Part shown: positions 1 through 8,322 of the stretch, piece by piece
Layout: each line of letters starts with the position of its first letter
Numbering within the stretch: the stretch's first letter is position 1
Origin: JADGRB01 sp963835825
Lineage (GTDB): Bacteria; Myxococcota_A; Polyangia; Fen-1088
Length of the DNA: 64,000 bases
Assembly (NCBI GenBank): GCA_963835825.1
Contig: CAWIGZ010000008.1
Location: 124,001 to 188,000 of the forward strand
Direction of reading: 5' to 3'
Made by a program: the position numbers and the translations under genes
The notes under the pieces: generated by a model
Seen by the model: only the letters and a program-made list of their open reading frames with translations
Databases searched by the model: none
Told to the model about the DNA's origin: nothing

Positions 1-1
1 T

Positions 2-1255
2 CCCGAGAACCGGTTCGCGCTGCTCTTCATCGATCTCGACGAGTTCAAGGTCATCAACGACAGCCTGGGGCACCAGATCGGCGACAAGCTGCTCATCGAG
101 GTGGCCCGGCGCCTCTCGGCCTGCGCCCGCAAGGTCGACACCATCGCCCGCATCCCGGGCGATCACGTGGCGCGCATCGGCGGCGACGAGTTCGTGATGC
201 TGCTCGAGGATCTGGCCTCGCCCGAGGACGCGCTGCGGGTCGCCGAGCGGATCCACAGCGCGCTGTCGGAGCCGTTCAACCTGGGCGTGCACGATCTGGT
301 GGCCCGCGGCAGCATCGGCATCGCCACCAGCGGTCCGAATTACTCGCAGCCCGAGGAGGTGCTGCGCGACGCGGACATCGCGCTTTACCAGGCCAAGCAG
401 GCGGGCAAGAGCTGCACCTGCGTGTTCGACCCGCAGATGCACCAGCGGGCCATGACCCGCTGGTCGACGGAGACGGAGCTCCGGCGGGCCATCGAGCGCG
501 ACGAGTTCGAGCTGCATTACCAGCCGATCGTCGACGGCGCCGGCCGGCTCGCGGCGCTGGAGGTGCTGGTGCGGTGGCGCCACCCGGCGCGCGGGCTGGT
601 GATGCCCGACGCCTTCATCTCCGTCGCCGAGGAGACCGGACTCATCGTCCCCCTGGGCAAGCTGGTGCTGGCCGGCGCCTGCCGCCAGCTGCGACGCTGG
701 CAGCGCGAGATCCCGGCGCTGGCGCAGATGGCGGTGGGGGTGAACATCTCTCACCGGCAGTTCGTGTCACCGGCGGTGGTGGACGACGTCGCCCACATCC
801 TCGCGGAGACGGGGCTAGCGCCGCACAGCCTGCGCCTGGAGGTCACCGAGAGCGCGGCGATGCAGAACGCCGCCCAGACCATCGAGACGATGGCCCGGCT
901 GCGCGCCATGGGGATCCTCATCTACATGGACGACTTCGGAACCGGCTACTCGTCGCTCAGCCAGCTGCAGCGGATGCCGCTGGACGCGCTCAAGATCGAT
1001 CGCGAGTTCGTCAAGGACATGAATCGCGACGCGACCAGCCGATCGATCGTCGATTCCATCATCGCGCTGGCCCACACGATGAACCTGCGGGTGATCGCCG
1101 AGGGGGTGGAGACGGCGGAGCAGGCGGAGCGCCTGGCGGACTCGGGCTGCGATTACCTGCAGGGTTACCACTTCGGTCGGCCGATGGCTGCCGAGCAGGT
1201 CGAGCTCTTCGTCGAACGACGCGAGGGGCGCGAGGACTCCCGGGCCGCCGTCTGA
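2..1255 (+). CDS. GGDEF-EAL cyclic-di-GMP protein, C-terminal part (5' end outside window)
   Basis: The reading frame is already open at base 2, so the N-terminal sensory part is missing. A GGDEF (diguanylate cyclase) domain comes first, with FIDLDEFK near the start and an intact GGDEF in RIGGDEFVML. An EAL phosphodiesterase domain follows. The EAL motif reads EVL (EVLVRW), a conservative change; the other expected motifs are present: VNISHRQF, LRLEVTES, MDDFGTGYSSL, LKIDREFV, AEGVET and GYHFGRP. The allosteric RxxD inhibitory site before GGDEF appears lost, reading IPGD with an Arg one residue too early. Both domains look competent to make or break cyclic-di-GMP; which activity dominates cannot be told. 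Confidence 0.93.
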   Translation, partial: PENRFALLFIDLDEFKVINDSLGHQIGDKLLIEVARRLSACARKVDTIARIPGDHVARIGGDEFVMLLEDLASPEDALRVAERIHSALSEPFNLGVHDLVARGSIGIATSGPNYSQPEEVLRDADIALYQAKQAGKSCTCVFDPQMHQRAMTRWSTETELRRAIERDEFELHYQPIVDGAGRLAALEVLVRWRHPARGLVMPDAFISVAEETGLIVPLGKLVLAGACRQLRRWQREIPALAQMAVGVNISHRQFVSPAVVDDVAHILAETGLAPHSLRLEVTESAAMQNAAQTIETMARLRAMGILIYMDDFGTGYSSLSQLQRMPLDALKIDREFVKDMNRDATSRSIVDSIIALAHTMNLRVIAEGVETAEQAERLADSGCDYLQGYHFGRPMAAEQVELFVERREGREDSRAAV

Positions 1256-1416
1256 CGGCCCGAGGCGCCGCCCGGAGCGCTGGCCCGAACGCGGCTGTTC
1301 CGTGAAATCCTGATTCGGCAATCGTCCGATCATTGTCGCTTGCTCGACCGTGCGCCGTGGCTGACTATCCCCGCGCGTCGACGGTGATGGCAATGGACAA
1401 TTATTGGAGGTCCACA

Positions 1417-2871
1417 ATGAAGGCCTTTCGCATTGGCTTGGTGGTGTGCGCGTCGTTGTGCGGGTTCGCGGGGTGCGGCGTCGATGCGCCTGACCCGACC
1501 CAAAGCACCACCGAGGGGATCGTTCGCGGCAAGGTCGAGAACAAGCTGCCCCAGGTGGTGGCCATCCGGATCAACGGCTTCAACGGCGCCTGGACGCTCT
1601 GTTCGGGCACCTACTTCGCGTCTCGCATGGTGGTGACGGCCGCGCACTGTCTGCGCGCCGATGCGATCCCGGGGCAGACCTTCGTCTACTACGGTGACGA
1701 CTACGATGCCGACCTCGCGTCGCTGCCGGCGATCCCGGCGCCGGGGCAGCCGTCGGTGTGGGCGCGCGTCGAGACCTCGACGGCCAATCCCGCCTACGAC
1801 AAGAGCGTGAACTATCCCGACCTGGCGATCATGTACCTCGACCGCGAGCTGCCGTTCGCGCCGATCCCGCTCTGGCGCTCGCCGGTGACGGCCGCCGACA
1901 AGAAGGGGGAGATCGCGGGATGGGGAGGGAGCAAGGCGCTGGTGGCCGACATCTCGCAGGTCGAAGGCGCCGGCGTCGAGCGCAGCGCCAAGGTGAAGAT
2001 CCTCGGCTCGCCGACCGAGGCCGACTTCCACCCCGACGATCCGAACCCCGGTCTCCTCGATCCGACGATCCGCCCGAACCTGCTCAAGACCGACGGCATG
2101 GCGCCGTCGGCGAACACCTGCGCCGGCGACTCCGGTGGCCCGCTGCTGGTCGAGTCCAAGGGCCGCACCTACCTGGCCGGCGTCGGTTTCTGGACCGGCC
2201 TTTACTGCGAGGACTACGCCATCTTCACGCGGGTCGCCCCGTTCCTCGCCTACTTCGATGACGCCGTCACGCGCGCCGGCAAGGCGCCGATCGTTCCGCG
2301 CGTCGAGTGCATCGAGAGCGAAGCGGACGGCTCGTTCCTGGCGCACTTCGGCTACCGGAACGACAACGCGCTGACGGTGACCATCCCTTACGGCCGGCAG
2401 AATCACCTCGCCGGGGACACCGCCCAGGCGCGGCCCAGCCAGTTCGAGCCGGGTGACAACCCGTTCGACTTCGCGGTGCCGTTTTCCAGCGGAACAAAGT
2501 TGTCGTGGAAGCTGGCGCCGCCTTGCGGCACTTCGACCACGGTGGTGGCGAGCGAAATCTCGCCGGTCTGCGATCCCGCCGATCCCACGTTCGTCTGCGC
2601 CAAGACCTGCGACGCCCAGCTCGCGGCCGAATGCGCCGACCCGAACGCCAGTCGCCCGCGGTGCATCAGCGACTGCGTGTCGAACACCGCGTTCTTCAGC
2701 GACTACGCCGGCTGCGGAGCCGAGTGGAACGCGTACCTCGGCTGCACCGCGGGGTTGCCGCCCGCGGCCGCCAACTGGGACTGCTCGTTCCCGGGTTTCC
2801 CGCCCCAGCCGCTCTCCCCGAACTGCGATCCCCAGCTCAACGCCGTCTACGCCTGCCTCGGCTACTACTAG
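1417..2871 (+). CDS. secreted trypsin-like (S1A) serine protease lipoprotein
   Basis: Protein of 484 residues. The start is the ATG at 1417 because GGAGG lies at 1406-1410 and the N-terminus is then a lipoprotein signal (MKAFRIGLVV, lipobox GFAG-Cys). The trypsin triad is complete: His77 in AAHC, Asp135 in YPDLAIMYLD and Ser239 in GDSGGP, so the protease should be active outside the inner membrane. The last ~85 residues form a separate Cys-rich tail (CAKTCDAQLAAEC type spacing) that looks disulfide-bonded. Upstream is the unrelated GGDEF-EAL gene. The stop codon is the first three bases of a 58-bp repeat. Substrate unknown; predation or nutrient release is only a guess. Confidence 0.92.
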   Translation: MKAFRIGLVVCASLCGFAGCGVDAPDPTQSTTEGIVRGKVENKLPQVVAIRINGFNGAWTLCSGTYFASRMVVTAAHCLRADAIPGQTFVYYGDDYDADLASLPAIPAPGQPSVWARVETSTANPAYDKSVNYPDLAIMYLDRELPFAPIPLWRSPVTAADKKGEIAGWGGSKALVADISQVEGAGVERSAKVKILGSPTEADFHPDDPNPGLLDPTIRPNLLKTDGMAPSANTCAGDSGGPLLVESKGRTYLAGVGFWTGLYCEDYAIFTRVAPFLAYFDDAVTRAGKAPIVPRVECIESEADGSFLAHFGYRNDNALTVTIPYGRQNHLAGDTAQARPSQFEPGDNPFDFAVPFSSGTKLSWKLAPPCGTSTTVVASEISPVCDPADPTFVCAKTCDAQLAAECADPNASRPRCISDCVSNTAFFSDYAGCGAEWNAYLGCTAGLPPAAANWDCSFPGFPPQPLSPNCDPQLNAVYACLGYY

Positions 2872-3001
2872 GAGGGCGTCGCCGAAAAGGCGACGGTGAG
2901 CGAAGCGAACCATGCCCGACGACGTGCCGCCCGATAGGCGGCCTAGGAGGGCGTCGCCGAAAAGGCGACGGTGAGCGAAGCGAACCATGCCCGACGACGT
3001 G
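2869..3001. repeat. 58-bp direct repeat pair with an internal hairpin
   Basis: Two identical 58-bp copies lie at 2869-2926 and 2944-3001, separated by 17 bp. Each contains a perfect 7-bp hairpin, CGTCGCC-GAAAA-GGCGACG. The first copy starts at the protease stop codon, so the hairpin may terminate or stabilise that mRNA. No T-run follows, so a classical intrinsic terminator is not clear. The pair could also be a REP-like element. Confidence 0.85.
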
Positions 3002-3066
3002 GCGGCCGAAGGCGCCTGGACGTTCGTCGCGACGCTCGGCAAATTCGCCATGTTACGATTCGACCG

Positions 3067-3990
3067 ATGATCCGCGGTCGTTCCGGAGCACGTGGCCGGC
3101 TCCTCGTCGCTGCGCTGGGCGTCCTCATCGCGCAGGGGTGCGGCTCGGGAGCGGGCGGCGCCTTGGGCGCGGGCGGCGCGGGAGGGGCGTCGGGGGCGGG
3201 CGGCGCCACCGGCGGGAGCTCCGGAGTTGGAGGCACGTCTGGTGCCAGCGGCGGCGACGCTGGGCGCGGCGGCGCAAGCGGAGCGTCGGGCGCGGCCGGC
3301 GACGGCGGCGCGGCCGGGAGTGGCGCTGCGGGTGGGAGCGGTGGCGGTTCGCAGCCCGGGATCTTCTCGCAGGTCTGGGACTTTACGGTCGACGATGAAG
3401 GCTGGACGGGGGACTTCTGCGACTACCCCCCGACCGTGGGCACCGACTACAACCTCATGTTCGGATGGGCGAGCCTCCCGCCCGAGCTGCCGGCGGGCGG
3501 CGGCCTGCTCCTGAGCGGGAACAATCACAGCGACGATCTGTTCATGTACATCGCGCGGGCGATCACCGGTTTGCGCCCGAGCACCGCCTACCTGATGGAC
3601 GTCGAGCTGGTGATCGGCACCAATGCCTCCGCCGTCTGCGGCGGGATCGGCGGCGCTCCTGGAACGAGCGTGACGATGAAGATCGGAGCATCCGCGATCG
3701 CACCCAGCGTCCAGCTCGACAGCCAGGGCTGGCTGAGGTTGAACCTGGACAAGGGGAACCAATCGACGGGCGGGGCCGACCTGAAGGCCGTCGGTGACAT
3801 CAGCAACACGCTTCCCTGCGTCTCCACCAACCCTCCGTATCAGGCAAAGACGCTGACGCTCTCCAAATTCCCGGTCACCTCGTCGGCCGACGGCTCGGTC
3901 TTCGCCGTTCTGGGCACGGACTCCGGGTTCGAAGGGGTGACGACGCTGTTCTACGATCGCGTCTCGCTCACCCTGACCCCGGTCAACTGA
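3067..3990 (+). CDS. Gly/Ala-rich-linker lipoprotein of unknown function
   Basis: Protein of 307 residues. The ATG at 3067 gives a lipoprotein signal (GRLLVAALGVLIAQGC). The lipidated Cys is followed by a low-complexity linker of about 65 residues rich in Gly, Ala and Ser. The rest looks like a beta-rich secreted domain (QVWDFTVDDEGWTGDFCDYP ... LFYDRVSLTL), reminiscent of carbohydrate-binding or jelly-roll modules, but I do not recognise the family. The frame stays open upstream through the 58-bp repeat; that part lacks a good start. Probably an exported surface protein held away from the membrane by the linker. Confidence 0.82.
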   Translation: MIRGRSGARGRLLVAALGVLIAQGCGSGAGGALGAGGAGGASGAGGATGGSSGVGGTSGASGGDAGRGGASGASGAAGDGGAAGSGAAGGSGGGSQPGIFSQVWDFTVDDEGWTGDFCDYPPTVGTDYNLMFGWASLPPELPAGGGLLLSGNNHSDDLFMYIARAITGLRPSTAYLMDVELVIGTNASAVCGGIGGAPGTSVTMKIGASAIAPSVQLDSQGWLRLNLDKGNQSTGGADLKAVGDISNTLPCVSTNPPYQAKTLTLSKFPVTSSADGSVFAVLGTDSGFEGVTTLFYDRVSLTLTPVN

Positions 3991-4003
3991 CCGCGCACCG
4001 TAC

Positions 4004-4027
4004 GGGCCCCCGCTCGTGCGGGAGCCC
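4004..4027. terminator. strong GC hairpin between convergent genes
   Basis: A 10-bp stem with one mismatch and a TCGT loop sits between the convergent stops at 3990 (+) and 4058 (-). The position fits a bidirectional terminator, but there is no T-run, so factor-independent termination is uncertain. Confidence 0.55.
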
Positions 4028-4057
4028 GGCCCCGGTCGGACGCCCCGGGTGACGGAG

Positions 4058-4870
4058 CTAGAACAGGGCGCCCGCGGCCGCCGAGATCATCTTCGGCGAG
4101 GGCTCCGCGCTGGCGTCGCATGCGCTGGAGTAAGAGCCGTAGGCGGAGTTCGTGCTGCAGGAGAGCGGCTTTTCGTAATCGAAGCTGAGCATGCCGCCGA
4201 TCGAGAACAGAGGGGAGACGCGCACGAAGGCACCGACGTTGGCGCCCAGCAACAGGCCGTTGTCGCCGCTGTCGATCGAATACCCATTGTAGTCGCTGCC
4301 CGAAACAGCCAACCGGTAGAATCCGAGCTTCGGCCCGATCACCAACTCGGCGGTCGGAGAGGCTGCCACGTGATAAAAGGGGGCGGCGGCGACCTGGAGG
4401 TTGTACATGCTGACGCCGGAGAGAGAAGAGTTGGGATTGACGAGGTCGTAGACGATCTCCCCGTTGAACGAGAGCTGGTCGTTCACGCGAAGGCCGCCGA
4501 TGCCGCCGACGCGCAGGCCCGGACCGGTCGCGAAGTTGTCGCCCTGGAACGAGTGAACGCCGATGAACCCCATCGCCAGCCAGGGGTTGCGGGGCGGGGG
4601 CGCGGGCTGCTGAATGGCGGGCGCGTATTGCGGCGCGCCGGCGGGCGGCGGGGCCGGATAGGCCCCGGGGGGCGCGTTGGGGTCGGCGGGCGGCGGCGCG
4701 TTGGGATCTGTCGGTCCGGCCGAGGGATATCCCGCCGGTCCGGCGGGTGGATATCCGGACGGCGGCTGCTGGGCGTCCTGGGCATGCGCGGCTGGAAGGC
4801 TCGCGACTCCCGAAACCAACAGACCTGCCACCAACGACGCGAATCCAGTGGAGAGCTTTCGCAACATCAT
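4058..4870 (-). CDS. outer-membrane beta-barrel-like protein with Pro-rich N-terminal region
   Basis: Protein of 270 residues. The start is taken at the ATG at 4870-4868, with AAAGGA a short distance upstream and a clean Sec signal (TGFASLVAGLLVSGVAS, cleavage after AHA). About 55 residues rich in Pro, Ala, Tyr and Gly follow. The remainder alternates as expected for beta strands (LSFNGEIVYDLVN, AELVIGPKLGFYRLAV). No specific transporter motif is visible. It is transcribed divergently from the sulfatase gene across a ~370-bp gap. Likely an outer-membrane protein of opacity-porin type; function unknown. Confidence 0.78.
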   Translation of the reverse strand: MMLRKLSTGFASLVAGLLVSGVASLPAAHAQDAQQPPSGYPPAGPAGYPSAGPTDPNAPPPADPNAPPGAYPAPPPAGAPQYAPAIQQPAPPPRNPWLAMGFIGVHSFQGDNFATGPGLRVGGIGGLRVNDQLSFNGEIVYDLVNPNSSLSGVSMYNLQVAAAPFYHVAASPTAELVIGPKLGFYRLAVSGSDYNGYSIDSGDNGLLLGANVGAFVRVSPLFSIGGMLSFDYEKPLSCSTNSAYGSYSSACDASAEPSPKMISAAAGALF

Positions 4871-4993
4871 GCCGGGATCCTTTCTTCTGAGAGGGCCGGA
4901 AGGCCGATGGACGACGCGAGGACGGCTCGAAGGGAGCCGCCCCGGGGTAACGAAGCAGACTCCCGCTTGTTTCCCGACTTCACCCGACCGGAG

Positions 4994-5009
4994 TGTAACG
5001 CAGGTCACA
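4994..5009. promoter_or_regulatory. possible CRP/FNR-type operator
   Basis: TGTAA-CGCAGG-TCACA differs from the CRP consensus TGTGA-N6-TCACA at one position. It lies in the 372-bp divergent region between the outer-membrane protein (start 4870) and the sulfatase (start 5243). A single site in GC-rich DNA could be chance. Nothing else was recognised in this gap. Confidence 0.3.
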
Positions 5010-5242
5010 CATGCCGTAAACAAAAGGCGGCGCGCAATCGCTGACCCGGTCGCGGCCACCCCCGGGCCGGGCAGCCTGATGACCGTCGCCTCGCGGCCGC
5101 AGTGACACGTCCGTGCCGTTTGTGCGGACTGGAATCAGGAGGCGACCGACTGTCGGGGGCGTTCCCTTGCTCCCAGCTTGCTGGCTCCGTCGAGCGCCAA
5201 CCGTGGAGCGGTCGCCGGCACCCTTCGCCAGGAGCCCAGATT

Positions 5243-8155
5243 GTGAGCAAGGACGCGAGCAAGATCGTCATCGTGGCCGGCTACGCGAGCCTCGATCCGG
5301 CCCAGAGGAACTTCGAGCAGCTCGCGCGGCTGGTGAGGACGAAGCAGGTCAGAAGCGAAGGGCTTATCCTGGTCCAGCGCAACGCGGACGGGAAGGTCGT
5401 CGTCAACGAGACGGGCGATCACCTCGGCCGCAAGGGCATGGGGTGGGGAGCCGGGGCAGGGCTCCTCGTGGGTCTCGTGGCGCCGCCGCTGCTCGCGCCG
5501 GTTCTCCTCGGCGCCGCCGCCGGCACGCTGATGAGCGAGCTCGCCAGGCACAAGCTCGAGAGCGGAATCGAGAGCGGGCTCCGCGACAAGCTCAAGCCGG
5601 GCACCGCCGCCATCCTCGCGCTGGTCGTGGACGACGACCGGCTGGTGGCCGAGCAGGCGCTGGCCGACTCGCCCGCCAAGTCCGTCGCCGTCATCGACGA
5701 GGAAGGCCTGGCAGGCCTCAAGAAGGCGATCGCCGAGGCGGGCGGCAAGTTCAACCTCGATCGCAGCGCGCTGCCGATCCCCGACCGAACCTACGGCGGC
5801 ACGGCCGGGCGTACGTTGCGCGACTCGATTCCCGACTGGACGATGATCCCCGGCGCGAAGGCCCCCGAGGACGCGCCGAATGTTCTCCTCGTCCTCATCG
5901 ACGATGCCGGCTTCGGGGGGCCGGGAACCTTCGGCGGTCCGATCGACACGCCCAATCTCACCCGCGTGCAACAGATGGGGCTCACCTACAATCGCTTCCA
6001 CGTGACGGCCGTCTGCTCGCCGACCCGCGCCGCGCTGCTCTGCGGACGCAACCAGCACCGCGTCGGCTTCGGCTCGATCGCCGAGTATCCCGGTCCGTTT
6101 CCCGGCTACACCGCCGCCAAACCGAAGTCCTGCGCCGCCTTTCCGCGCGTCCTCAAGGACAACGGCTACGTCACCGCGGGTTTCGGCAAGTGGCACCTCA
6201 CGCCGGACAACGTGCAAGGCGCTGCCGGACCGTTTGATCACTGGCCAAAGGGGTGGGGATTCGACCACTGGTGGGGCTTCCTGTCGGGCGCGGCCGGGCA
6301 GTACGACCCGATCATCACGCAGGACGACTGGACCCTCGGCGTGCCCGAGCGCAAGGACGGCAAGCAGTACTACTTCCCGGACGACATGGCCGACAAGGCC
6401 ATCGAGTGGCTGCACGCCGTACGGGCCCAGGACGCGACCAAGCCGTGGATGATGTACTACTCCACCGGCTGCAGCCACGCGCCGCACCACGTGCCCAAAG
6501 CCTGGGCCGACAAGTACAAGGGCAAGTTCGACCAGGGCTGGGACAAGCTGCGCGAAGAGACGCTGGCCCGCCAGAAGAAGCTGGGGATCGTCCCGGAGAG
6601 CACCGAGCTGACCGCGCGCCCCGACGTGTTTCCGGCCTGGGACTCGCTGAGCCAGTCGGAGAAAGAGCTCTACGCGCGCCAGATCGAGGTGTTCGCCGGC
6701 TACTCCGAGAACGCCGACTGGAACGTGGGCCGGGTGCTCGACGCCGTCGAGGAGATGGGCGATCTGGAGAACACGCTGGTCATCTACATCTGGGGCGACA
6801 ACGGGGCCAGCCTGGAGGGGACGGTCACCGGCTCGTTCAACGAGATGACCTTCCTGAACGGCGTCGTGCTGGAGCCCGAGCAGCAACTGAAGTTGATCGA
6901 GAAGTACGGCGGCATCGACGCGCTGGGCGGGCCGCACACCGCGCCCCACTTCGCGGCGGCCTGGGCCCACGCCATGAACACGCCGTTCCAGTGGGGGAAG
7001 CAGACCGCCAGCCACCTCGGCGGCACGCGCGATCCGATGGTCGTCGCCTGGCCCAGCCGCATCAAGGCCGGCGGTGCCCTGCGCAGCCAGTTCACGCACG
7101 TCGTCGACGTCGGGCCGACGATCCTGGAGGCGGCCGGCATCCCGCAGCCGAAGACGGTCGACGGCATCCCTCAGGAGCCGATGGACGGAACCAGCTTCCT
7201 CTACTCGTTCGACGATCCGAAGGCCGCCGAACGCCACGCGACGCAGTACTTCGAGATGTTCGGGAGCCGTGGGATGTACAAGGACGGGTGGTGGGCGGCG
7301 TCGCGGCCCAATCGAATCCCGTGGGACATGTCCCCGCAGACGCTGAAGCAGTTCGGACCCGAGTCGAACTGGGATCCGGACCGGGACGTCGGCTGGGAGC
7401 TCTACAACCTGGCCGAGGACTTCTCGCAGGCCAGGAACGTCGCCGCCCAGCACCCGGACAAGGTCAAGGAGCTTCAGGAGCTGTGGTGGCGCGAGGCCGA
7501 ACGCAATGGTGTTCTGCCACTGATGGCGGGCGCGTCGGTCATCTACGGCATTCTTCCGCCGCTCCCCACGATCACGCGGTTCAAATTCGAAGGCGACGTC
7601 CAGAACATCCAGCGCGGCATGATCCCGCGCATTCAGGGGCGGTCCTACGCCATCGAGGCCGAGCTGAAGATCCCCCCGGGCGGCGCCGAGGGGGTGATCG
7701 TCGCCAACGCCGACTTCATCGGTGGCTTCACGCTCTGGGTGGACGACAAGGGGCTGCTCCACCACACCTATTCGTTCTTGGGCGTCGAGACCTACAAGCA
7801 GGTCTCGCACGAGAAGCTCCCGACCGGCGACGTGTCGGTGAAGATGCTGTTCCAGGCCGACGCGCCCAAGCCCGGAGCGGGGGGCAACGTCACCTTGTGG
7901 GCGAACGGCAAACAGATCGGCGACGGCCGGCTCGAGCACACGGTGCCGATCGCGTTCACGTCGTACTCGGGCATGGACATCGGCCGCGACAACGGCCTGG
8001 TCGTCGACCTGCCTTACGAGAGCAAAGCGCCCTATGCGTTCACGGGCACGGTCAAGAACGTCGTCTTCGATCTCAAGCCCGAGCACCAGGAGGCAGAGGT
8101 GTCGCTGCACGAGCACGCCGCGCTGCACGCCGTCGCGGCCGGCGTGGCGGGTTGA
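5243..8155 (+). CDS. type I sulfatase with N-terminal DUF1269-like domain
   Basis: Protein of 970 residues. The GTG at 5243 is chosen because AGGAG lies 8 nt upstream; the frame is open further back but without a good start. Residues ~1-190 resemble the DUF1269 membrane-associated family (IVIVAGYASLDPAQ, then a Gly/Ala/Leu-rich hydrophobic stretch GAGLLVGLVAPPLLAPVLLG). From ~residue 215 comes the alkaline-phosphatase/sulfatase fold: NVLLVLIDDAGFG, CSPTR with Cys258 as the expected formylglycine, GKWHLTP and IWGDNGAS. The last ~180 residues look like a beta-sandwich. It should hydrolyse a sulfate ester. No formylglycine-generating enzyme is visible here. The N-terminal fusion is unusual and may tether the enzyme to a membrane. 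Confidence 0.9.
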   Translation: MSKDASKIVIVAGYASLDPAQRNFEQLARLVRTKQVRSEGLILVQRNADGKVVVNETGDHLGRKGMGWGAGAGLLVGLVAPPLLAPVLLGAAAGTLMSELARHKLESGIESGLRDKLKPGTAAILALVVDDDRLVAEQALADSPAKSVAVIDEEGLAGLKKAIAEAGGKFNLDRSALPIPDRTYGGTAGRTLRDSIPDWTMIPGAKAPEDAPNVLLVLIDDAGFGGPGTFGGPIDTPNLTRVQQMGLTYNRFHVTAVCSPTRAALLCGRNQHRVGFGSIAEYPGPFPGYTAAKPKSCAAFPRVLKDNGYVTAGFGKWHLTPDNVQGAAGPFDHWPKGWGFDHWWGFLSGAAGQYDPIITQDDWTLGVPERKDGKQYYFPDDMADKAIEWLHAVRAQDATKPWMMYYSTGCSHAPHHVPKAWADKYKGKFDQGWDKLREETLARQKKLGIVPESTELTARPDVFPAWDSLSQSEKELYARQIEVFAGYSENADWNVGRVLDAVEEMGDLENTLVIYIWGDNGASLEGTVTGSFNEMTFLNGVVLEPEQQLKLIEKYGGIDALGGPHTAPHFAAAWAHAMNTPFQWGKQTASHLGGTRDPMVVAWPSRIKAGGALRSQFTHVVDVGPTILEAAGIPQPKTVDGIPQEPMDGTSFLYSFDDPKAAERHATQYFEMFGSRGMYKDGWWAASRPNRIPWDMSPQTLKQFGPESNWDPDRDVGWELYNLAEDFSQARNVAAQHPDKVKELQELWWREAERNGVLPLMAGASVIYGILPPLPTITRFKFEGDVQNIQRGMIPRIQGRSYAIEAELKIPPGGAEGVIVANADFIGGFTLWVDDKGLLHHTYSFLGVETYKQVSHEKLPTGDVSVKMLFQADAPKPGAGGNVTLWANGKQIGDGRLEHTVPIAFTSYSGMDIGRDNGLVVDLPYESKAPYAFTGTVKNVVFDLKPEHQEAEVSLHEHAALHAVAAGVAG

Positions 8156-8322
8156 CGCAGCGTCGGTTTGCGTCCGGTGGCCGCCGTCGATCGGTGAGTG
8201 ACGGAACTCTGGTAATTCTGCTGAACCTAGAAGGACTCATTTTTCGTGAGCCGATCTCGAACTTCGATATTCGAGCAAGAGAGGCTTCCCAGAAGACGCG
8301 CGAAGGCTGACGATGCAGCGCC

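Noticed and set aside
2869..3001. CRISPR-like array
   Set aside because: Only two repeats, 58 bp long with a 17-bp spacer and no cas genes; it is a simple duplication.
1330..3762. 810-codon open frame on the minus strand across the protease and lipoprotein genes
   Set aside because: Product is Arg/Ala/Gly-biased low-complexity sequence with no motif; it is the antisense shadow of clear + strand genes in GC-rich DNA.
5135..8128. 997-codon minus-strand open frame opposite the sulfatase
   Set aside because: Antisense frame created by the codon bias of the sulfatase gene; no domain, no start context.
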